In this document: one piece after another, positions 8,413 to 16,978 of the stretch | How the letters are laid out: each line of letters begins with the position of its first letter | How positions within the stretch are numbered: the first letter of the stretch is position 1 | Assembly: GCF_031624495.1 (NCBI RefSeq) | Contig: NZ_JAMQOP010000001.1 | Span: forward strand, 1,116,001-1,180,000 | From: Halogeometricum sp. S1BR25-6 | GTDB taxonomy: Archaea; Halobacteriota; Halobacteria; Halobacteriales; Haloferacaceae | Length of the DNA: 64,000 nucleotides | Reading direction: 5' to 3' | Notes under the pieces: model-generated | Database searches by the model: none | Seen by the model: the letters and a program-made list of their open reading frames with translations, nothing else | Told to the model about the DNA's origin: nothing | Program-made: the position numbers and the translations under genes

Positions 8413-9254
8413 GCATCCAGACCGAAATCGACGACCTGTGGCAGCGATACCAAGACGACGAACTCTCCGCGGACACCGCCGGCTCCGAGACGCTGGCGAC
8501 GCTCGACGCGTTCCTCGTCGCCCTCGAACAGGGCGAGGAGCGCGCGGCCGAACCCGTGGGCGGGTCCGGCCCGGACGGCTGGACGGTCAACGAGTGGGTC
8601 AAGCGCGGCATTCTGCTGAACTTCGGCCTCCGGGAGACGACCGCCCGCGAGTACGGCGGCGTGCGGTACTACGACGTGCTCCCCCTGCGCCAGACGACCG
8701 ACCTCGGCCAGCGCGGGACGCGGAACACGCCGGACGGGACGACCATCCGCCGGGGCGCGTACCTCGGCTCCGACTGCATCATGATGTCGCCCTCGTTCGT
8801 CAACGTCGGCGCGCACGTCGACGACGGCACCCTCGTCGACTCCTGCGACACCGTCGGCTCCTGCGCGCAACTCGGCAAGAACGTCAAACTCGGCGCGAAC
8901 ACGCTGATCGGCGGCGTGCTCGAACCCGTCGAGGACGCCCCCGTCATCGTCGAGGACGGCGTCTCCCTCGGCGCGGGGTGTCGCGTCACCTCAGGGTTCC
9001 ACGTCGGCGAGAACACCGTCGTCGGCGAGAACACGCTGTTGTCGCCGCGCATCCCCGTGTACGACTTGGTGGAAGAGGAGGTGCTGTACGGCCATCTCCC
9101 CTCCGACCGACGCGCGTTCACGCGCTACGTCGAATCCTCACTCGGCGACCACGACCTCTTCGAGGGCGGCGCGTACAAGCCCGCCGTCGTCGCACTCGAC
9201 ATCGAGGAGGACACCCTCGACAGCACCCGGCGCGAGGAGGCGCTTCGGGAATGA
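8409..9254 (+). CDS. dapD: Tetrahydrodipicolinate N-succinyltransferase
   Basis: 281 residues. It succinylates tetrahydrodipicolinate and commits the pathway to the succinylase branch. An N-terminal helical region (1-90) is followed by a left-handed beta-helix of hexapeptide repeats (about 110-230; for example GAYLGSDC, NVGAHVDDG, LGKNVKLG, IGGVLEP). It begins four bases inside dapB and ends overlapping lysA by four. A dapC-type aminotransferase, needed for the next step, is not in this window. Confidence 0.95.
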   Translation: MSIQTEIDDLWQRYQDDELSADTAGSETLATLDAFLVALEQGEERAAEPVGGSGPDGWTVNEWVKRGILLNFGLRETTAREYGGVRYYDVLPLRQTTDLGQRGTRNTPDGTTIRRGAYLGSDCIMMSPSFVNVGAHVDDGTLVDSCDTVGSCAQLGKNVKLGANTLIGGVLEPVEDAPVIVEDGVSLGAGCRVTSGFHVGENTVVGENTLLSPRIPVYDLVEEEVLYGHLPSDRRAFTRYVESSLGDHDLFEGGAYKPAVVALDIEEDTLDSTRREEALRE

Positions 9255-10546
9255 CGGCCGAAGGGGGCGACGCGGGCAGGACCGCGGGCAGGACCGCGGG
9301 CCGGACGGCGGACGCCGAGAACCCGCCGGTCCGGCGCCTCTCTGCGTGGGACGCCGACGGACTCGTCGCCCTCGCCGAGGAGTACGGCACGCCCCTGTAC
9401 GTGATGGACCGCGACCGCGTTCGGCAGAACTGCGCGCGCCTCCGCGAGGCGTTCCCCGACGCGGAGGTTCGTTACGCGGTGAAGGCCCACACGGGCCGTG
9501 CGGTGCTCGAAGCGGTCCGCGAGTCCGGCCTCGCGGCCGAGTGCGCCTCCGCGGGCGAGGTCGAACGCGCCCTCGCCGCCGGCTACGAGGGGGCCGAGAT
9601 ACAGTACACGGCGGTGAACCCGCCCGCCCGCGATTTGGACCACGTCGTCGACCGCTGGCGCGACCACCCGGAGCTGACCGTCACCGTCGGCGCCGCCGAC
9701 ACCGTCGACCGCCTGCGCGAACGCGGGTTCGACGGCCGCCTCTGCATTCGCGCGAATCCGGGCGTCGGCGCGGGTCACCACGAGAAGGTCCGCACGGGCG
9801 CGAACGCGAAGTTCGGCGTCCCGTACGACGAGGTGGCCGACCTCGCCGAGTCCGTCGCCGGCGAGTTCGAACTCGTCGGCCTGCACGCCCACGCCGGGAG
9901 CGGCATCTCGGGCGAGGACCTCTCGAACCACCGCGAACTCGTCGAGCGGATGGGTAATCTCGCCCGCGAGGTGGAATCGCGCGTCGGTCCCCTGGAGTTC
10001 GTCGACGTGGGCGGCGGATTCGGCGTTCCGTACCGAGAGGAGGAACCGCCCCTCGACTTGGAGAGCGTGGCCGACGCGACGCGCGAGGCACTCGGCGACG
10101 TGTCGGGGACGCTCGCGGTCGAACCCGGCCGGTACGTCGTCGCGGACGCCGGCGTCCTCCTCGCGCGGGTCAACACCGTCAAGCAGGCGGCCGACGCCAC
10201 CGTCGTCGGCGTCGACGCCGGGATGACCACCTTACTCCGCCCGGCGATGTACGACGCCTACCACGAGATCCGAAACATATCATCTGACGACAACGATGAG
10301 GCGATATCTGCCACGGTCGCGGGCCCTATCTGTGAGTCCGCCGACGTCCTGTGTGAGAACAGGTCCCTTGCGAACCCCCGACGGGGAGCGTATCTCGCCG
10401 TCGGAAACGCGGGGGCCTACGGATACGAGATGGCGAGCACCTACAATTCGCGGCCGAGACCGGCCGAAGTCGCGCTCGACGGCGGGAAGGCCCGCCTCGT
10501 GCGACGGCGCGAGACCCTGACTGACCTCACGGAGCTAGAACAATGA
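9251..10546 (+). CDS. lysA: Diaminopimelate decarboxylase
   Basis: 431 residues. A PLP enzyme of alanine-racemase fold that makes L-lysine from meso-diaminopimelate. The PLP Lys78 sits in RYAVKAH. A glycine-rich phosphate loop (VDVGGGFG) lies near residue 255, and the second active-site segment GPICESADVLC near 357-367 carries the catalytic Cys. The N-terminus holds three 12-bp repeats that encode AGRT. A patch around 10270-10345 has lower GC and unusual codons for this gene (ATA, TCA, TCT) and coincides with a surface loop. It overlaps dapD and dapF by four bases each. Confidence 0.95.
   Translation: MTAEGGDAGRTAGRTAGRTADAENPPVRRLSAWDADGLVALAEEYGTPLYVMDRDRVRQNCARLREAFPDAEVRYAVKAHTGRAVLEAVRESGLAAECASAGEVERALAAGYEGAEIQYTAVNPPARDLDHVVDRWRDHPELTVTVGAADTVDRLRERGFDGRLCIRANPGVGAGHHEKVRTGANAKFGVPYDEVADLAESVAGEFELVGLHAHAGSGISGEDLSNHRELVERMGNLAREVESRVGPLEFVDVGGGFGVPYREEEPPLDLESVADATREALGDVSGTLAVEPGRYVVADAGVLLARVNTVKQAADATVVGVDAGMTTLLRPAMYDAYHEIRNISSDDNDEAISATVAGPICESADVLCENRSLANPRRGAYLAVGNAGAYGYEMASTYNSRPRPAEVALDGGKARLVRRRETLTDLTELEQ
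9272..9307. repeat. 12-bp tandem repeat x3 inside lysA
   Basis: Two exact copies of GCGGGCAGGACC (9272-9283, 9284-9295) and a third diverged copy (9296-9307). The unit is in frame and encodes Ala-Gly-Arg-Thr, so gain or loss of a unit would only change the length of the LysA N-terminal tail. Confidence 0.9.
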
Positions 10547-11463
10547 GCGTACTCGAAGAGCGAATCCCAGTCGCAAAGTATCACGGAACCGGAAACGACT
10601 TCATCGTCGTCGACGCCGAGGAGTCGGTCCCCGACCGACCGGCGTTCGCGAAGACGCACTGTAGCCGGGAGTCCGGCGTCGAAGGAGTGGACGTCGACGT
10701 CGACGCCGACGTCGACATCGGCTCCGACGACGGCGACGACGGCGCGGGCCGACGCGGCGCGGACGGCGTCCTCTTTCTCGCCCTCGAAGGCCGATACTCC
10801 CCGCCGCGCGTCGTGATGACCTTGGTCCAACCGGACGGCTCCGTCGCAGCGATGTGCGGCAACGGCGCGCGTTGCGCCGCCGCGTGGGCGGCCGAACGCA
10901 CCGGCAGCGACGAACTGATGATAGACACGCCCGCCGGCACCCGACGCGCCACCGTCGACGGCGACCGGGTAACCATCGAAATGGGCGTCCCCTCCTTTCA
11001 CCCCCGCGACGTCCCCCTCGCCGCCGACGAGGAACTGGTCGAAGCCGAAATCGAGGGCCTGACGGTCACCGCCGTCAACACCGGCGTCCCGCACGCCGTG
11101 GCGTTCGTCGACGACGTTTCAGAGGTAGATCTCGACGCCGTCGCGCCCGCCGTCCGCCACGCGGACGCCTTCCCACAGGGGGCGAACGTCACCGTCGCCT
11201 CGCAGAACGACGACGGAACGTTCCGACAGCGAACCTTCGAGCGCGGCGTCGAAGGCGAGACGCGGTCGTGCGGCACGGGCGCCGTCGCCGTCGTCGCCGC
11301 GGCCAAGCGCCTCGGCCGCGTCGAGGGCGACGACTCCGTCATCGTCTCGCCGCCGGGCGGCGACCTCGAAATCACCGTCCCGGACGTCGGACCGGCGACG
11401 CTGGCCGGCCCCGCCGCCTACGAGTTCGAGACCGAACTCGACGTGGCCGTCCGCTCGCGGTAG
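10543..11463 (+). CDS. dapF: Diaminopimelate epimerase
   Basis: 306 residues. It interconverts LL- and meso-diaminopimelate by a two-base cysteine mechanism. Cys105 in MCGNGARC and Cys243 in SCGTGA are the catalytic pair, and KYHGTGNDF (12-20) is the usual start. An Asp/Val-rich low-complexity insert (about 46-68, built from repeated GACGTC-like codons) sits just before the RGADG substrate loop. It is translationally coupled to lysA. The insert may be a haloarchaeal loop expansion; it should not disturb the core. Confidence 0.95.
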   Translation: MSVLEERIPVAKYHGTGNDFIVVDAEESVPDRPAFAKTHCSRESGVEGVDVDVDADVDIGSDDGDDGAGRRGADGVLFLALEGRYSPPRVVMTLVQPDGSVAAMCGNGARCAAAWAAERTGSDELMIDTPAGTRRATVDGDRVTIEMGVPSFHPRDVPLAADEELVEAEIEGLTVTAVNTGVPHAVAFVDDVSEVDLDAVAPAVRHADAFPQGANVTVASQNDDGTFRQRTFERGVEGETRSCGTGAVAVVAAAKRLGRVEGDDSVIVSPPGGDLEITVPDVGPATLAGPAAYEFETELDVAVRSR

Positions 11464-12612
11464 ATGGTCGGGTTCGATTCGATCGCCGACGCGGACACCG
11501 ACGGAGCGACGGCCGACGCGACCGACGACTTCGACCCGATAGCCTTTCTGGAGGACGCGGTTCCCATCGCCTCGAACGAGGACGTGGGAGAGATGCGCGC
11601 GTTCCTCGTCGAGACGCTCGAATCGAACGGCGTCGAAGCGACGGTGGACGACGCGGGCAACACCCTCGCCTCGAAGGGCGCTCCCGACCCCGAGACGCAC
11701 CTCGTCTTCAACACGCACGTCGACACCGTCTCGCCGCACGTCCCGTTCGAACGGGACGGCGAGCGAATCCGCGGCCGCGGTTCCTGCGACGCGAAGGGAC
11801 CGCTCGCAGCCCTCCTCGCAGCGTTTTTCGCCGTCGACCCCGCTCCGAACGCCCGCGTGACGCTCGCAGTCACGCCCGACGAGGAGGTGCTGTCGACGGG
11901 TGCGGCGGCGCTCGATTTGGGAGCCGACATGTACCTCGTCGGCGAACCCACGGGGCTCGACGTCTGCACCGCCGCCAAAGGGCGGTTTCAGGGCACGCTG
12001 ACGCTCTCGGGCGTCGCCTCCCACGCCGCCGAACCCGACTCCGGGGTCAACGCGGTGTTCGCCTTAGAGCAGGCACTCGCGGCGATTCGCTCGTTCGACG
12101 ACGGCCGCGAGGAACACCCGCAGTTGGGCGGCGCGACGCTGACGCCGACGGTGGTCGACGGCGGCGACTCGACCAATCAGGTTCCCGCGGCGTGCCGCCT
12201 GGTCCTCGACCGGCGGAGCGTCCCGCCGGAGACGGCCGAGGGGTTCCGCGAGTCGCTCGAATCGACGCTGAGAGACGTCGTCCCCGACGAGGTGGGCGTC
12301 GAGTTCGCCCTCACCGAGCGTTCGACGCCCTTCTTGGAGGCGTTCGCCACCGACGAGGGCCACGAACTGGTTTCGACGCTCGCCGCGGCGTCCGAACGCG
12401 CGGGCGGGTCTGGAGCCATCCGGCCGTTCGCGGCGGCGACGGAGGCGTCGTACTTCGCGCCGGCGCCCGTCGTCGTCTTCGGTCCCGGCGTCCTCGCCGA
12501 CGACGAGGGCGCGGTGGCCCACGCCGACCGCGAGTACGTGCGCGTCGCGGACGTCCGGCGCGCCGCCGAGGCGGTGACCGACGCGGCGGCCGAACTCGTC
12601 GGTACCGAGTAG
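11464..12612 (+). CDS. dapE: Succinyl-diaminopimelate desuccinylase (M20 family)
   Basis: 382 residues. It removes succinate from N-succinyl-LL-diaminopimelate. The M20 dizinc site is visible: His85 in NTHVDT, Asp109 in RGSCDAKG, the general base pair Glu140-Glu141 in PDEE, and a late metal His353 in VAHADREYV. The lid domain lies about 165-285. M20 enzymes vary in substrate, but its place directly after dapF and the presence of DapD make desuccinylation of diaminopimelate the best assignment. It is the last gene of the operon. Confidence 0.9.
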   Translation: MVGFDSIADADTDGATADATDDFDPIAFLEDAVPIASNEDVGEMRAFLVETLESNGVEATVDDAGNTLASKGAPDPETHLVFNTHVDTVSPHVPFERDGERIRGRGSCDAKGPLAALLAAFFAVDPAPNARVTLAVTPDEEVLSTGAAALDLGADMYLVGEPTGLDVCTAAKGRFQGTLTLSGVASHAAEPDSGVNAVFALEQALAAIRSFDDGREEHPQLGGATLTPTVVDGGDSTNQVPAACRLVLDRRSVPPETAEGFRESLESTLRDVVPDEVGVEFALTERSTPFLEAFATDEGHELVSTLAAASERAGGSGAIRPFAAATEASYFAPAPVVVFGPGVLADDEGAVAHADREYVRVADVRRAAEAVTDAAAELVGTE

Positions 12613-12667
12613 CAGTCTCTCCTTCCGAAGCGTAACTGCCATACCCGTCGGCGGAGTCGGGTCGGGT

Positions 12668-13360
12668 ATGTACGAGGCGGTCCACGCCCACCCCGACGGC
12701 GACAGTACCGCGGCGCGGTTCGCGGCGACGGCCGCGAAGCAGGGGTACGACGGCGTGGTCGTCCGCGCCGACGACGTCCGACCGGACTACGGGTGTCTGG
12801 AGGGGGCCGACTGCGACGTGGTCGACGCGGTCGAAATCGTCGCCGACGGCCCCGAACAGGCCAGCGGCGCGGTGGGGAACTTCCGGCCGGACCGAACCGT
12901 CGTGCTCGTCCGCGGCGGGACCGACCGGTTGAACCGCTTCGCCGTCGAACAGGACCGTGTGGACGTGCTCTCCCGACCGTTCGCGGGCGACGGTGACGTC
13001 AACCACGTGCTGGCGAAGGCCGCGAAACGGAACGGCGTCCGCGTCGAGTTCGACCTCGGACCCGCCCTCCGGGCGACCGGCGGGCACCGCGTCCAACACC
13101 TCGACGACCTGCGGAAACTGAAGCGCATCCTCGACCACTACGACGCGCCGTACGTCGTCAGCGCGAACGCCCGGTCGCACCTCGAACTCCGCGCCCCGCG
13201 GGAACTCGCGGCTGTAGGCGAGGAAATCGGACTCGGCGCCGAGTGGGTCCGCGAGGGGTTGGCCGAGTGGGGGCGAATCGCCGCCCGCAACCGCGAGCGA
13301 CTGTCCGAGTCGTTCATAGCCCCGGGCGTCGAACGTGGTCGATATGAGAAAGACGATTGA
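12668..13360 (+). CDS. rnp3: Ribonuclease P protein component 3 (Rpp30)
   Basis: 230 residues with the TIM-barrel pattern of archaeal Rpp30, which pairs with Pop5 to activate the RNase P RNA catalytic domain in tRNA 5' maturation. Typical blocks are YEAVHAHPDGD at the N-terminus, VEFDLGPALRATGGHR (about 120-135) and the SANARSHLELRAPRE segment (about 160-175). It overlaps the following methyltransferase by 17 bases, with rnp2 and psmA further on, a conserved archaeal order. Confidence 0.9.
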   Translation: MYEAVHAHPDGDSTAARFAATAAKQGYDGVVVRADDVRPDYGCLEGADCDVVDAVEIVADGPEQASGAVGNFRPDRTVVLVRGGTDRLNRFAVEQDRVDVLSRPFAGDGDVNHVLAKAAKRNGVRVEFDLGPALRATGGHRVQHLDDLRKLKRILDHYDAPYVVSANARSHLELRAPRELAAVGEEIGLGAEWVREGLAEWGRIAARNRERLSESFIAPGVERGRYEKDD

Positions 13361-13982
13361 GGAACACGCCGACCGTTTCTCCGCCATCGCCGACGACTAC
13401 GACGAGTCGCAGGACTCCGAAGAGTACCGCGCCTGCGCGAATCTCGTAATCGAACACGCCGCGCCGACCGCCGAGGACGTCGTCTTGGACCTGGGGACGG
13501 GGACGGGGGCTATCGCCTTGGCCCTCGCGCCGAACGCCAAACGCGTCGTCGGCCGCGACATCAGCGAGGGGATGCTCGAACGGGCCAGAGAGAAGGCCGA
13601 GGAGATGGGCATCGAGAACGTCGAGTTCGGCGAGGGACGGTTCCGCGACCCGAACTACGACGGCGACGTCGATATCGTCACCACGAACTTCGCGATGCAC
13701 CACCTCTCCGACGAGGAGAAACGCGAGGCCATCGCGGTCATCGCGGACCTCGACCCCGACCGGTTCGTCCTCGGCGACGTGATGTTCTTCGGCGAACCGA
13801 ACCCCGAAGAGCCCTTCTACAGCCCCGAGGTCGACGACCCGGCGACGGTGGGAGAACTCGCGGACGCCCTCACCGACGAGGGGTTCGTCCTCACCGCCGT
13901 CGAACGGGTCCACGACCAGGTCGGCGTCCTCGTGGCCGAGCGATTCGGCGACGCGGGCGACCGCGTCCCCGTCGAGGAATGA
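13344..13982 (+). CDS. Class I SAM-dependent methyltransferase
   Basis: 212 residues from the ATG at 13344, chosen because MRKTIEEHADRFSAIADDYDE is the family-like opening. Motif I for S-adenosylmethionine is DLGTGTGAIAL (about 46-56), an acidic residue follows in GRDIS, and NFAMHHLSDEEK marks motif IV. The substrate is not evident. Its position between the two RNase P protein genes is often conserved in archaea and hints at RNA or protein modification tied to that operon, but this is inference. Confidence 0.85.
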   Translation: MRKTIEEHADRFSAIADDYDESQDSEEYRACANLVIEHAAPTAEDVVLDLGTGTGAIALALAPNAKRVVGRDISEGMLERAREKAEEMGIENVEFGEGRFRDPNYDGDVDIVTTNFAMHHLSDEEKREAIAVIADLDPDRFVLGDVMFFGEPNPEEPFYSPEVDDPATVGELADALTDEGFVLTAVERVHDQVGVLVAERFGDAGDRVPVEE

Positions 13983-13983
13983 G

Positions 13984-14463
13984 ATGAAACACCTCCCGAA
14001 GCACCTCCAACCGCGGTGGCGCTACCTCGCCGTCGAGGTGGAGTCGTGGCCCGACGCCAGCATCGACAGGGGGGACTTCCAGCGCGAACTGTGGTACGCC
14101 GCGCAGAACCTCTACGGCGACGCCGGGAGCGCCGCCGCCGACCTGACCGTGCTCTCCTTCTCGTTCGCCGACGGCGACGGCGAGACGGTGGTTCGGGCCT
14201 ACCGCGGAACGGAGGGGCGGGCGCGGGCGGCGCTGGCCTGCATCTCGGAGGTGAACGGTTCGCCCGTCGGCGTGCGAGTCGCCGGCATCTCCGGGACGGT
14301 GCGCGCCTGTGAAGAAAGGTATTTAGGACGCCGGGCCGGAAACTCGGAACAGAGAGACGTCGCGTTCGAGAACGAGTCGCGGTCCGCCGTCGTCCGTGGT
14401 TCACGGGTCGACGTTCGCGGGGCGGGCGGCTTCGTCGGCGCGACGCAACTCGATTTCGAGTGA
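13984..14463 (+). CDS. rnp2: Ribonuclease P protein component 2 (Pop5)
   Basis: 159 residues. The first 110 match archaeal Pop5 (MKHLPKHLQPRWRYLAVEVE, then ISGTVRACEERYL), the partner of Rpp30. The C-terminal 40 residues are a polar extension that varies in the family. It starts one base after the methyltransferase stop and is followed by psmA after 6 bp. Confidence 0.88.
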   Translation: MKHLPKHLQPRWRYLAVEVESWPDASIDRGDFQRELWYAAQNLYGDAGSAAADLTVLSFSFADGDGETVVRAYRGTEGRARAALACISEVNGSPVGVRVAGISGTVRACEERYLGRRAGNSEQRDVAFENESRSAVVRGSRVDVRGAGGFVGATQLDFE

Positions 14464-14469
14464 TAACTT

Positions 14470-15240
14470 ATGCAGGGACAAGCCCAACAGCAGGCATACG
14501 ACCGCGGGATTACCATCTTCTCGCCCGACGGTCGTCTCTACCAAGTAGAGTACGCGCGTGAAGCAGTCAAACGAGGCACGGCGAGCATCGGCGTCCGCAC
14601 CTCCGAGGGCGTCGTTCTCGCCGCGGACAAGCGGTCGCGCTCGCCGCTCATGGAACCGACGAGCGTCGAGAAGATCCACAAAGCCGACGACCACATCGGC
14701 ATCGCCTCGGCCGGCCACGTCGCCGACGCGCGCCAACTCATCGACTTCGCCCGGCGGCAGGCGCAGGTCAATCGCCTCCGCTACGGCGAACCCATCGGCA
14801 TCGAGACGCTGACGAAGACCATCACCGACCACATCCAGCAGTACACGCAGGTCGGCGGCGCCCGCCCGTTCGGGGTCGCACTCCTCATCGGCGGCATCGA
14901 GAACGGCACGCCGCGCCTGTACGAGACGGACCCCTCGGGGACGCCCTACGAGTGGAAGGCCGTCTCCATCGGCGCCGACCGCGGCGACCTTCAGGACTAC
15001 CTCGAGGAGAACTACCGCGAGGACCTCACCCTCGACGAGGGCATCGGCCTCGCCCTCCGCGCCATCGCCTCGACGAACGACGACGAACTCGACGCCGGCG
15101 GCGTCGACGTCGGCACCGTCTCCGGGGAGACGGAGGCGTTCGTCGAACTGACGAACGACGAGATTTCGGAGTACATCGCCGAAAACGACCTCGAACCCAG
15201 CGAGGACGAGGACGAAGGCGGCGACGAGACGGCCGAGTGA
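14470..15240 (+). CDS. psmA: Proteasome subunit alpha
   Basis: 256 residues. It forms the outer ring of the 20S proteasome, controlling entry of substrates and docking the PAN/Cdc48 ATPases. The N-terminal gate segment (AYDRGITIFSPDGRLYQVEYA, residues 9-29) is diagnostic, and KRGTASIG follows. The C-terminal tail is rich in Glu and Asp (about 235-256), typical of haloarchaea. It ends the RNase P operon; no beta subunit is in the window. Confidence 0.96.
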   Translation: MQGQAQQQAYDRGITIFSPDGRLYQVEYAREAVKRGTASIGVRTSEGVVLAADKRSRSPLMEPTSVEKIHKADDHIGIASAGHVADARQLIDFARRQAQVNRLRYGEPIGIETLTKTITDHIQQYTQVGGARPFGVALLIGGIENGTPRLYETDPSGTPYEWKAVSIGADRGDLQDYLEENYREDLTLDEGIGLALRAIASTNDDELDAGGVDVGTVSGETEAFVELTNDEISEYIAENDLEPSEDEDEGGDETAE

Positions 15241-15490
15241 CGGCCCTCCGACGCCTTCGACTTCGACGCATCGCGTAGCGACGACCCGTCGCGTCCCGCG
15301 GTCTCGGGCTCCCTTTCTCGGGTTTCGTGTAACCGACGCGCGGAGTCGGTCGTATCCTCCCGCCGACGCCGCCGTCCGAGTCGCCGAGTCGGACCCGAAC
15401 CCGAACCCGGTCTACCCACCGAGCGATGCGACTCCGGACTCGAAAGCGGTTCGGAACGTCGAGAACACGGCCGGGCGAGTCGGCGCCGCC

Positions 15491-15844
15491 TCAGTACTCC
15501 TCGTACGCGAGATTCATCAGCCACTGCGAGAACGCGTTGCTGTTGGAGTTGACCTCCTCCTCGCCGATGAACGGCGACAGCATGTCGCCGGCCATCAGCA
15601 TCGCGAAGTCGAGGTCCCGGGCGGTGGGTTCGAGGTAGTAGGTGTTGTGCCCGTTGTACACCGTGTCCTCGCGTTCGATGAGGTCGAGTTCGAACAGGTG
15701 CTCGGCGATTCGGCTCCCCTTCCGGGAGGTGATGTCCAGTTCCTTCCAGAAGTCGCTCTGATGGATGCCGCCGCTCTCCCGGATGAGTTCGAGTCCCGCG
15801 CGTTCGTCCTCCGAGAGGTCGGCCTCGGCCTCGCCTGCGCTCAT
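15491..15844 (-). CDS. Small winged-helix DNA-binding protein
   Basis: 117 residues. The middle has a helix-turn-helix (about 26-60: GIHQSDFWKELDITSRKGSRIAE) followed by a wing (EREDTVYNGHNTYYL). The C-terminal third (MLMAGDMLSPFIGEEEVNSNSN...) may form a dimerisation or ligand segment. It looks like a MarR/ArsR-like regulator conserved in haloarchaea. It lies 25 bp downstream of the NRDE gene on the same strand and could be its partner; the target is unknown. Confidence 0.7.
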   Translation of the reverse strand: MSAGEAEADLSEDERAGLELIRESGGIHQSDFWKELDITSRKGSRIAEHLFELDLIEREDTVYNGHNTYYLEPTARDLDFAMLMAGDMLSPFIGEEEVNSNSNAFSQWLMNLAYEEY

Positions 15845-15869
15845 GTACGAGGGGTCGCCCGCGACCCGT

Positions 15870-16628
15870 TTAAACCTGACTTTCGACCCGTTCGTAGGGC
15901 GTCTCGCAGGGCGGTCCGGGCGCGAACGCGTACTCCGCGCCGCCGTCGGCCCACAGCGTGATGAGCGACGAGGAGCGGGTGCCGTAGCGACCCTCCGGGT
16001 CGTGGACGCAGACGCCGTACTCGTGGTCGCCGAGCACCGACGCCGCCCGGTCGCGCCACTCTTCGGGGGACTCCGGTCTCGGCGCCGTCCGCGGTTCGAG
16101 GGCCTCGCGGACGCGCCGGGCGTTGTCGGCCTGCTCCCGACCCGCTTCGGGTCGCCGAGCCGGTTCGAAGAAGTCCCCGTCGTAGCCGACGTTGACGACG
16201 ACGTGGACGCCCGGGTCGAGTCGCGTCGTCACCAACGACCCGTCCCACTCGAAGACGAACGCGTCGTCGGCGTCGGCGACGACGAGGTTGAAGCCGTCGT
16301 AGACGTCTTCCTCGACGGCGGATTCGACCGTCTCGCGGGCGTCGGCGGCGCTCTCGGCGCGGAGGACGTCGACGACGAGTTGGCCGCGGGAGCGTTCGCC
16401 GCCGCCCTCGACGTCGACCCAGCGGTTGGTGATACCGACGAAGACGCCGCGGTCGTTGTAGCCGACCCACGTCCCGCCCGCGTCGCTGTCGCGCGGGGCG
16501 ACGAACGCCGGGTCGCCGTCGACGACGCCCGGCGGTTTGGAGGGTCGGTCCAGCGCCTCGTCGCGGTTGGCCGCGACGACGACGGGCGCCGCGTCGAACG
16601 CCTGCCACGCGATGGTCAGGGTGCACAC
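15870..16628 (-). CDS. NRDE-family (TANGO2-like) protein
   Basis: 252 residues from a GTG start (MCTLTIAW). The Asn-Arg-Asp-Glu signature is at residues 21-24, and Cys2 would become N-terminal after Met removal, as expected for an Ntn-hydrolase-like fold. Other family blocks are GGTWVGYNDRGVFVGITNR (about 51-69) and the late GTRSSSLI. The biochemical role of the family is unsettled; the eukaryotic TANGO2 relative has been linked to haem and lipid metabolism. Confidence 0.85.
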   Translation of the reverse strand: MCTLTIAWQAFDAAPVVVAANRDEALDRPSKPPGVVDGDPAFVAPRDSDAGGTWVGYNDRGVFVGITNRWVDVEGGGERSRGQLVVDVLRAESAADARETVESAVEEDVYDGFNLVVADADDAFVFEWDGSLVTTRLDPGVHVVVNVGYDGDFFEPARRPEAGREQADNARRVREALEPRTAPRPESPEEWRDRAASVLGDHEYGVCVHDPEGRYGTRSSSLITLWADGGAEYAFAPGPPCETPYERVESQV

Positions 16629-16978
16629 GGCTCTCGTCTAGGGGTCGCGGCGAGAAAACGGTTCGGCGCTCGTGCGTCCTCAGCGGATGCGAAGATGACA
16701 GAGGTACCGCGGTGAACAACTCGGAAGCCCCCGCCGTCCGAACTCCCGCGACTCGCTGCGGTCCTCGTCGCTCCGTTCGCTCCTGCGGTCCTTGCTTCGT
16801 CACCAGAACGCGGAGCGTTCTGGTTGGCTCACGAGAGCTTTGCTCTCGTGAACGCCGGGGTTCGTCCGGACGCCGGGCCCCTTCCAGTCCCGCCCGCGGC
16901 GGTCGGACGGGCGACTGTCGAGTGTCGAAAGTCGACGTCGGCGTCTCGGAACCCCGGCCTCGTCGCCCGCGTCGGAAC
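16629..16978. other. Intergenic region with haloarchaeal repeat-type sequence
   Basis: 350 bp without a gene, between the starts and ends of two leftward genes. It begins with a motif shared with 59003 (gtgaaca...ggaagcccccg at 16712-16732). A stretch with two nearly repeated gcggtcct words follows (16748-16800), then twin hairpins (16802-16851), then a CG-rich tail (to about 16915) with a cgcccg/cgggcg inverted pair. It looks like a mosaic of short intergenic repeats rather than degraded coding sequence. Confidence 0.6.
16802..16851. repeat. Twin perfect stem-loops
   Basis: Two hairpins stand four bases apart. The first has stem ACCAGAACGC (16802-16811), loop gga and stem GCGTTCTGGT (16815-16824). 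The second has stem TCACGAGAGC (16829-16838), loop ttt and stem GCTCTCGTGA (16842-16851). Both have exact 10-bp stems and 3-nt loops. Confidence 0.9.
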
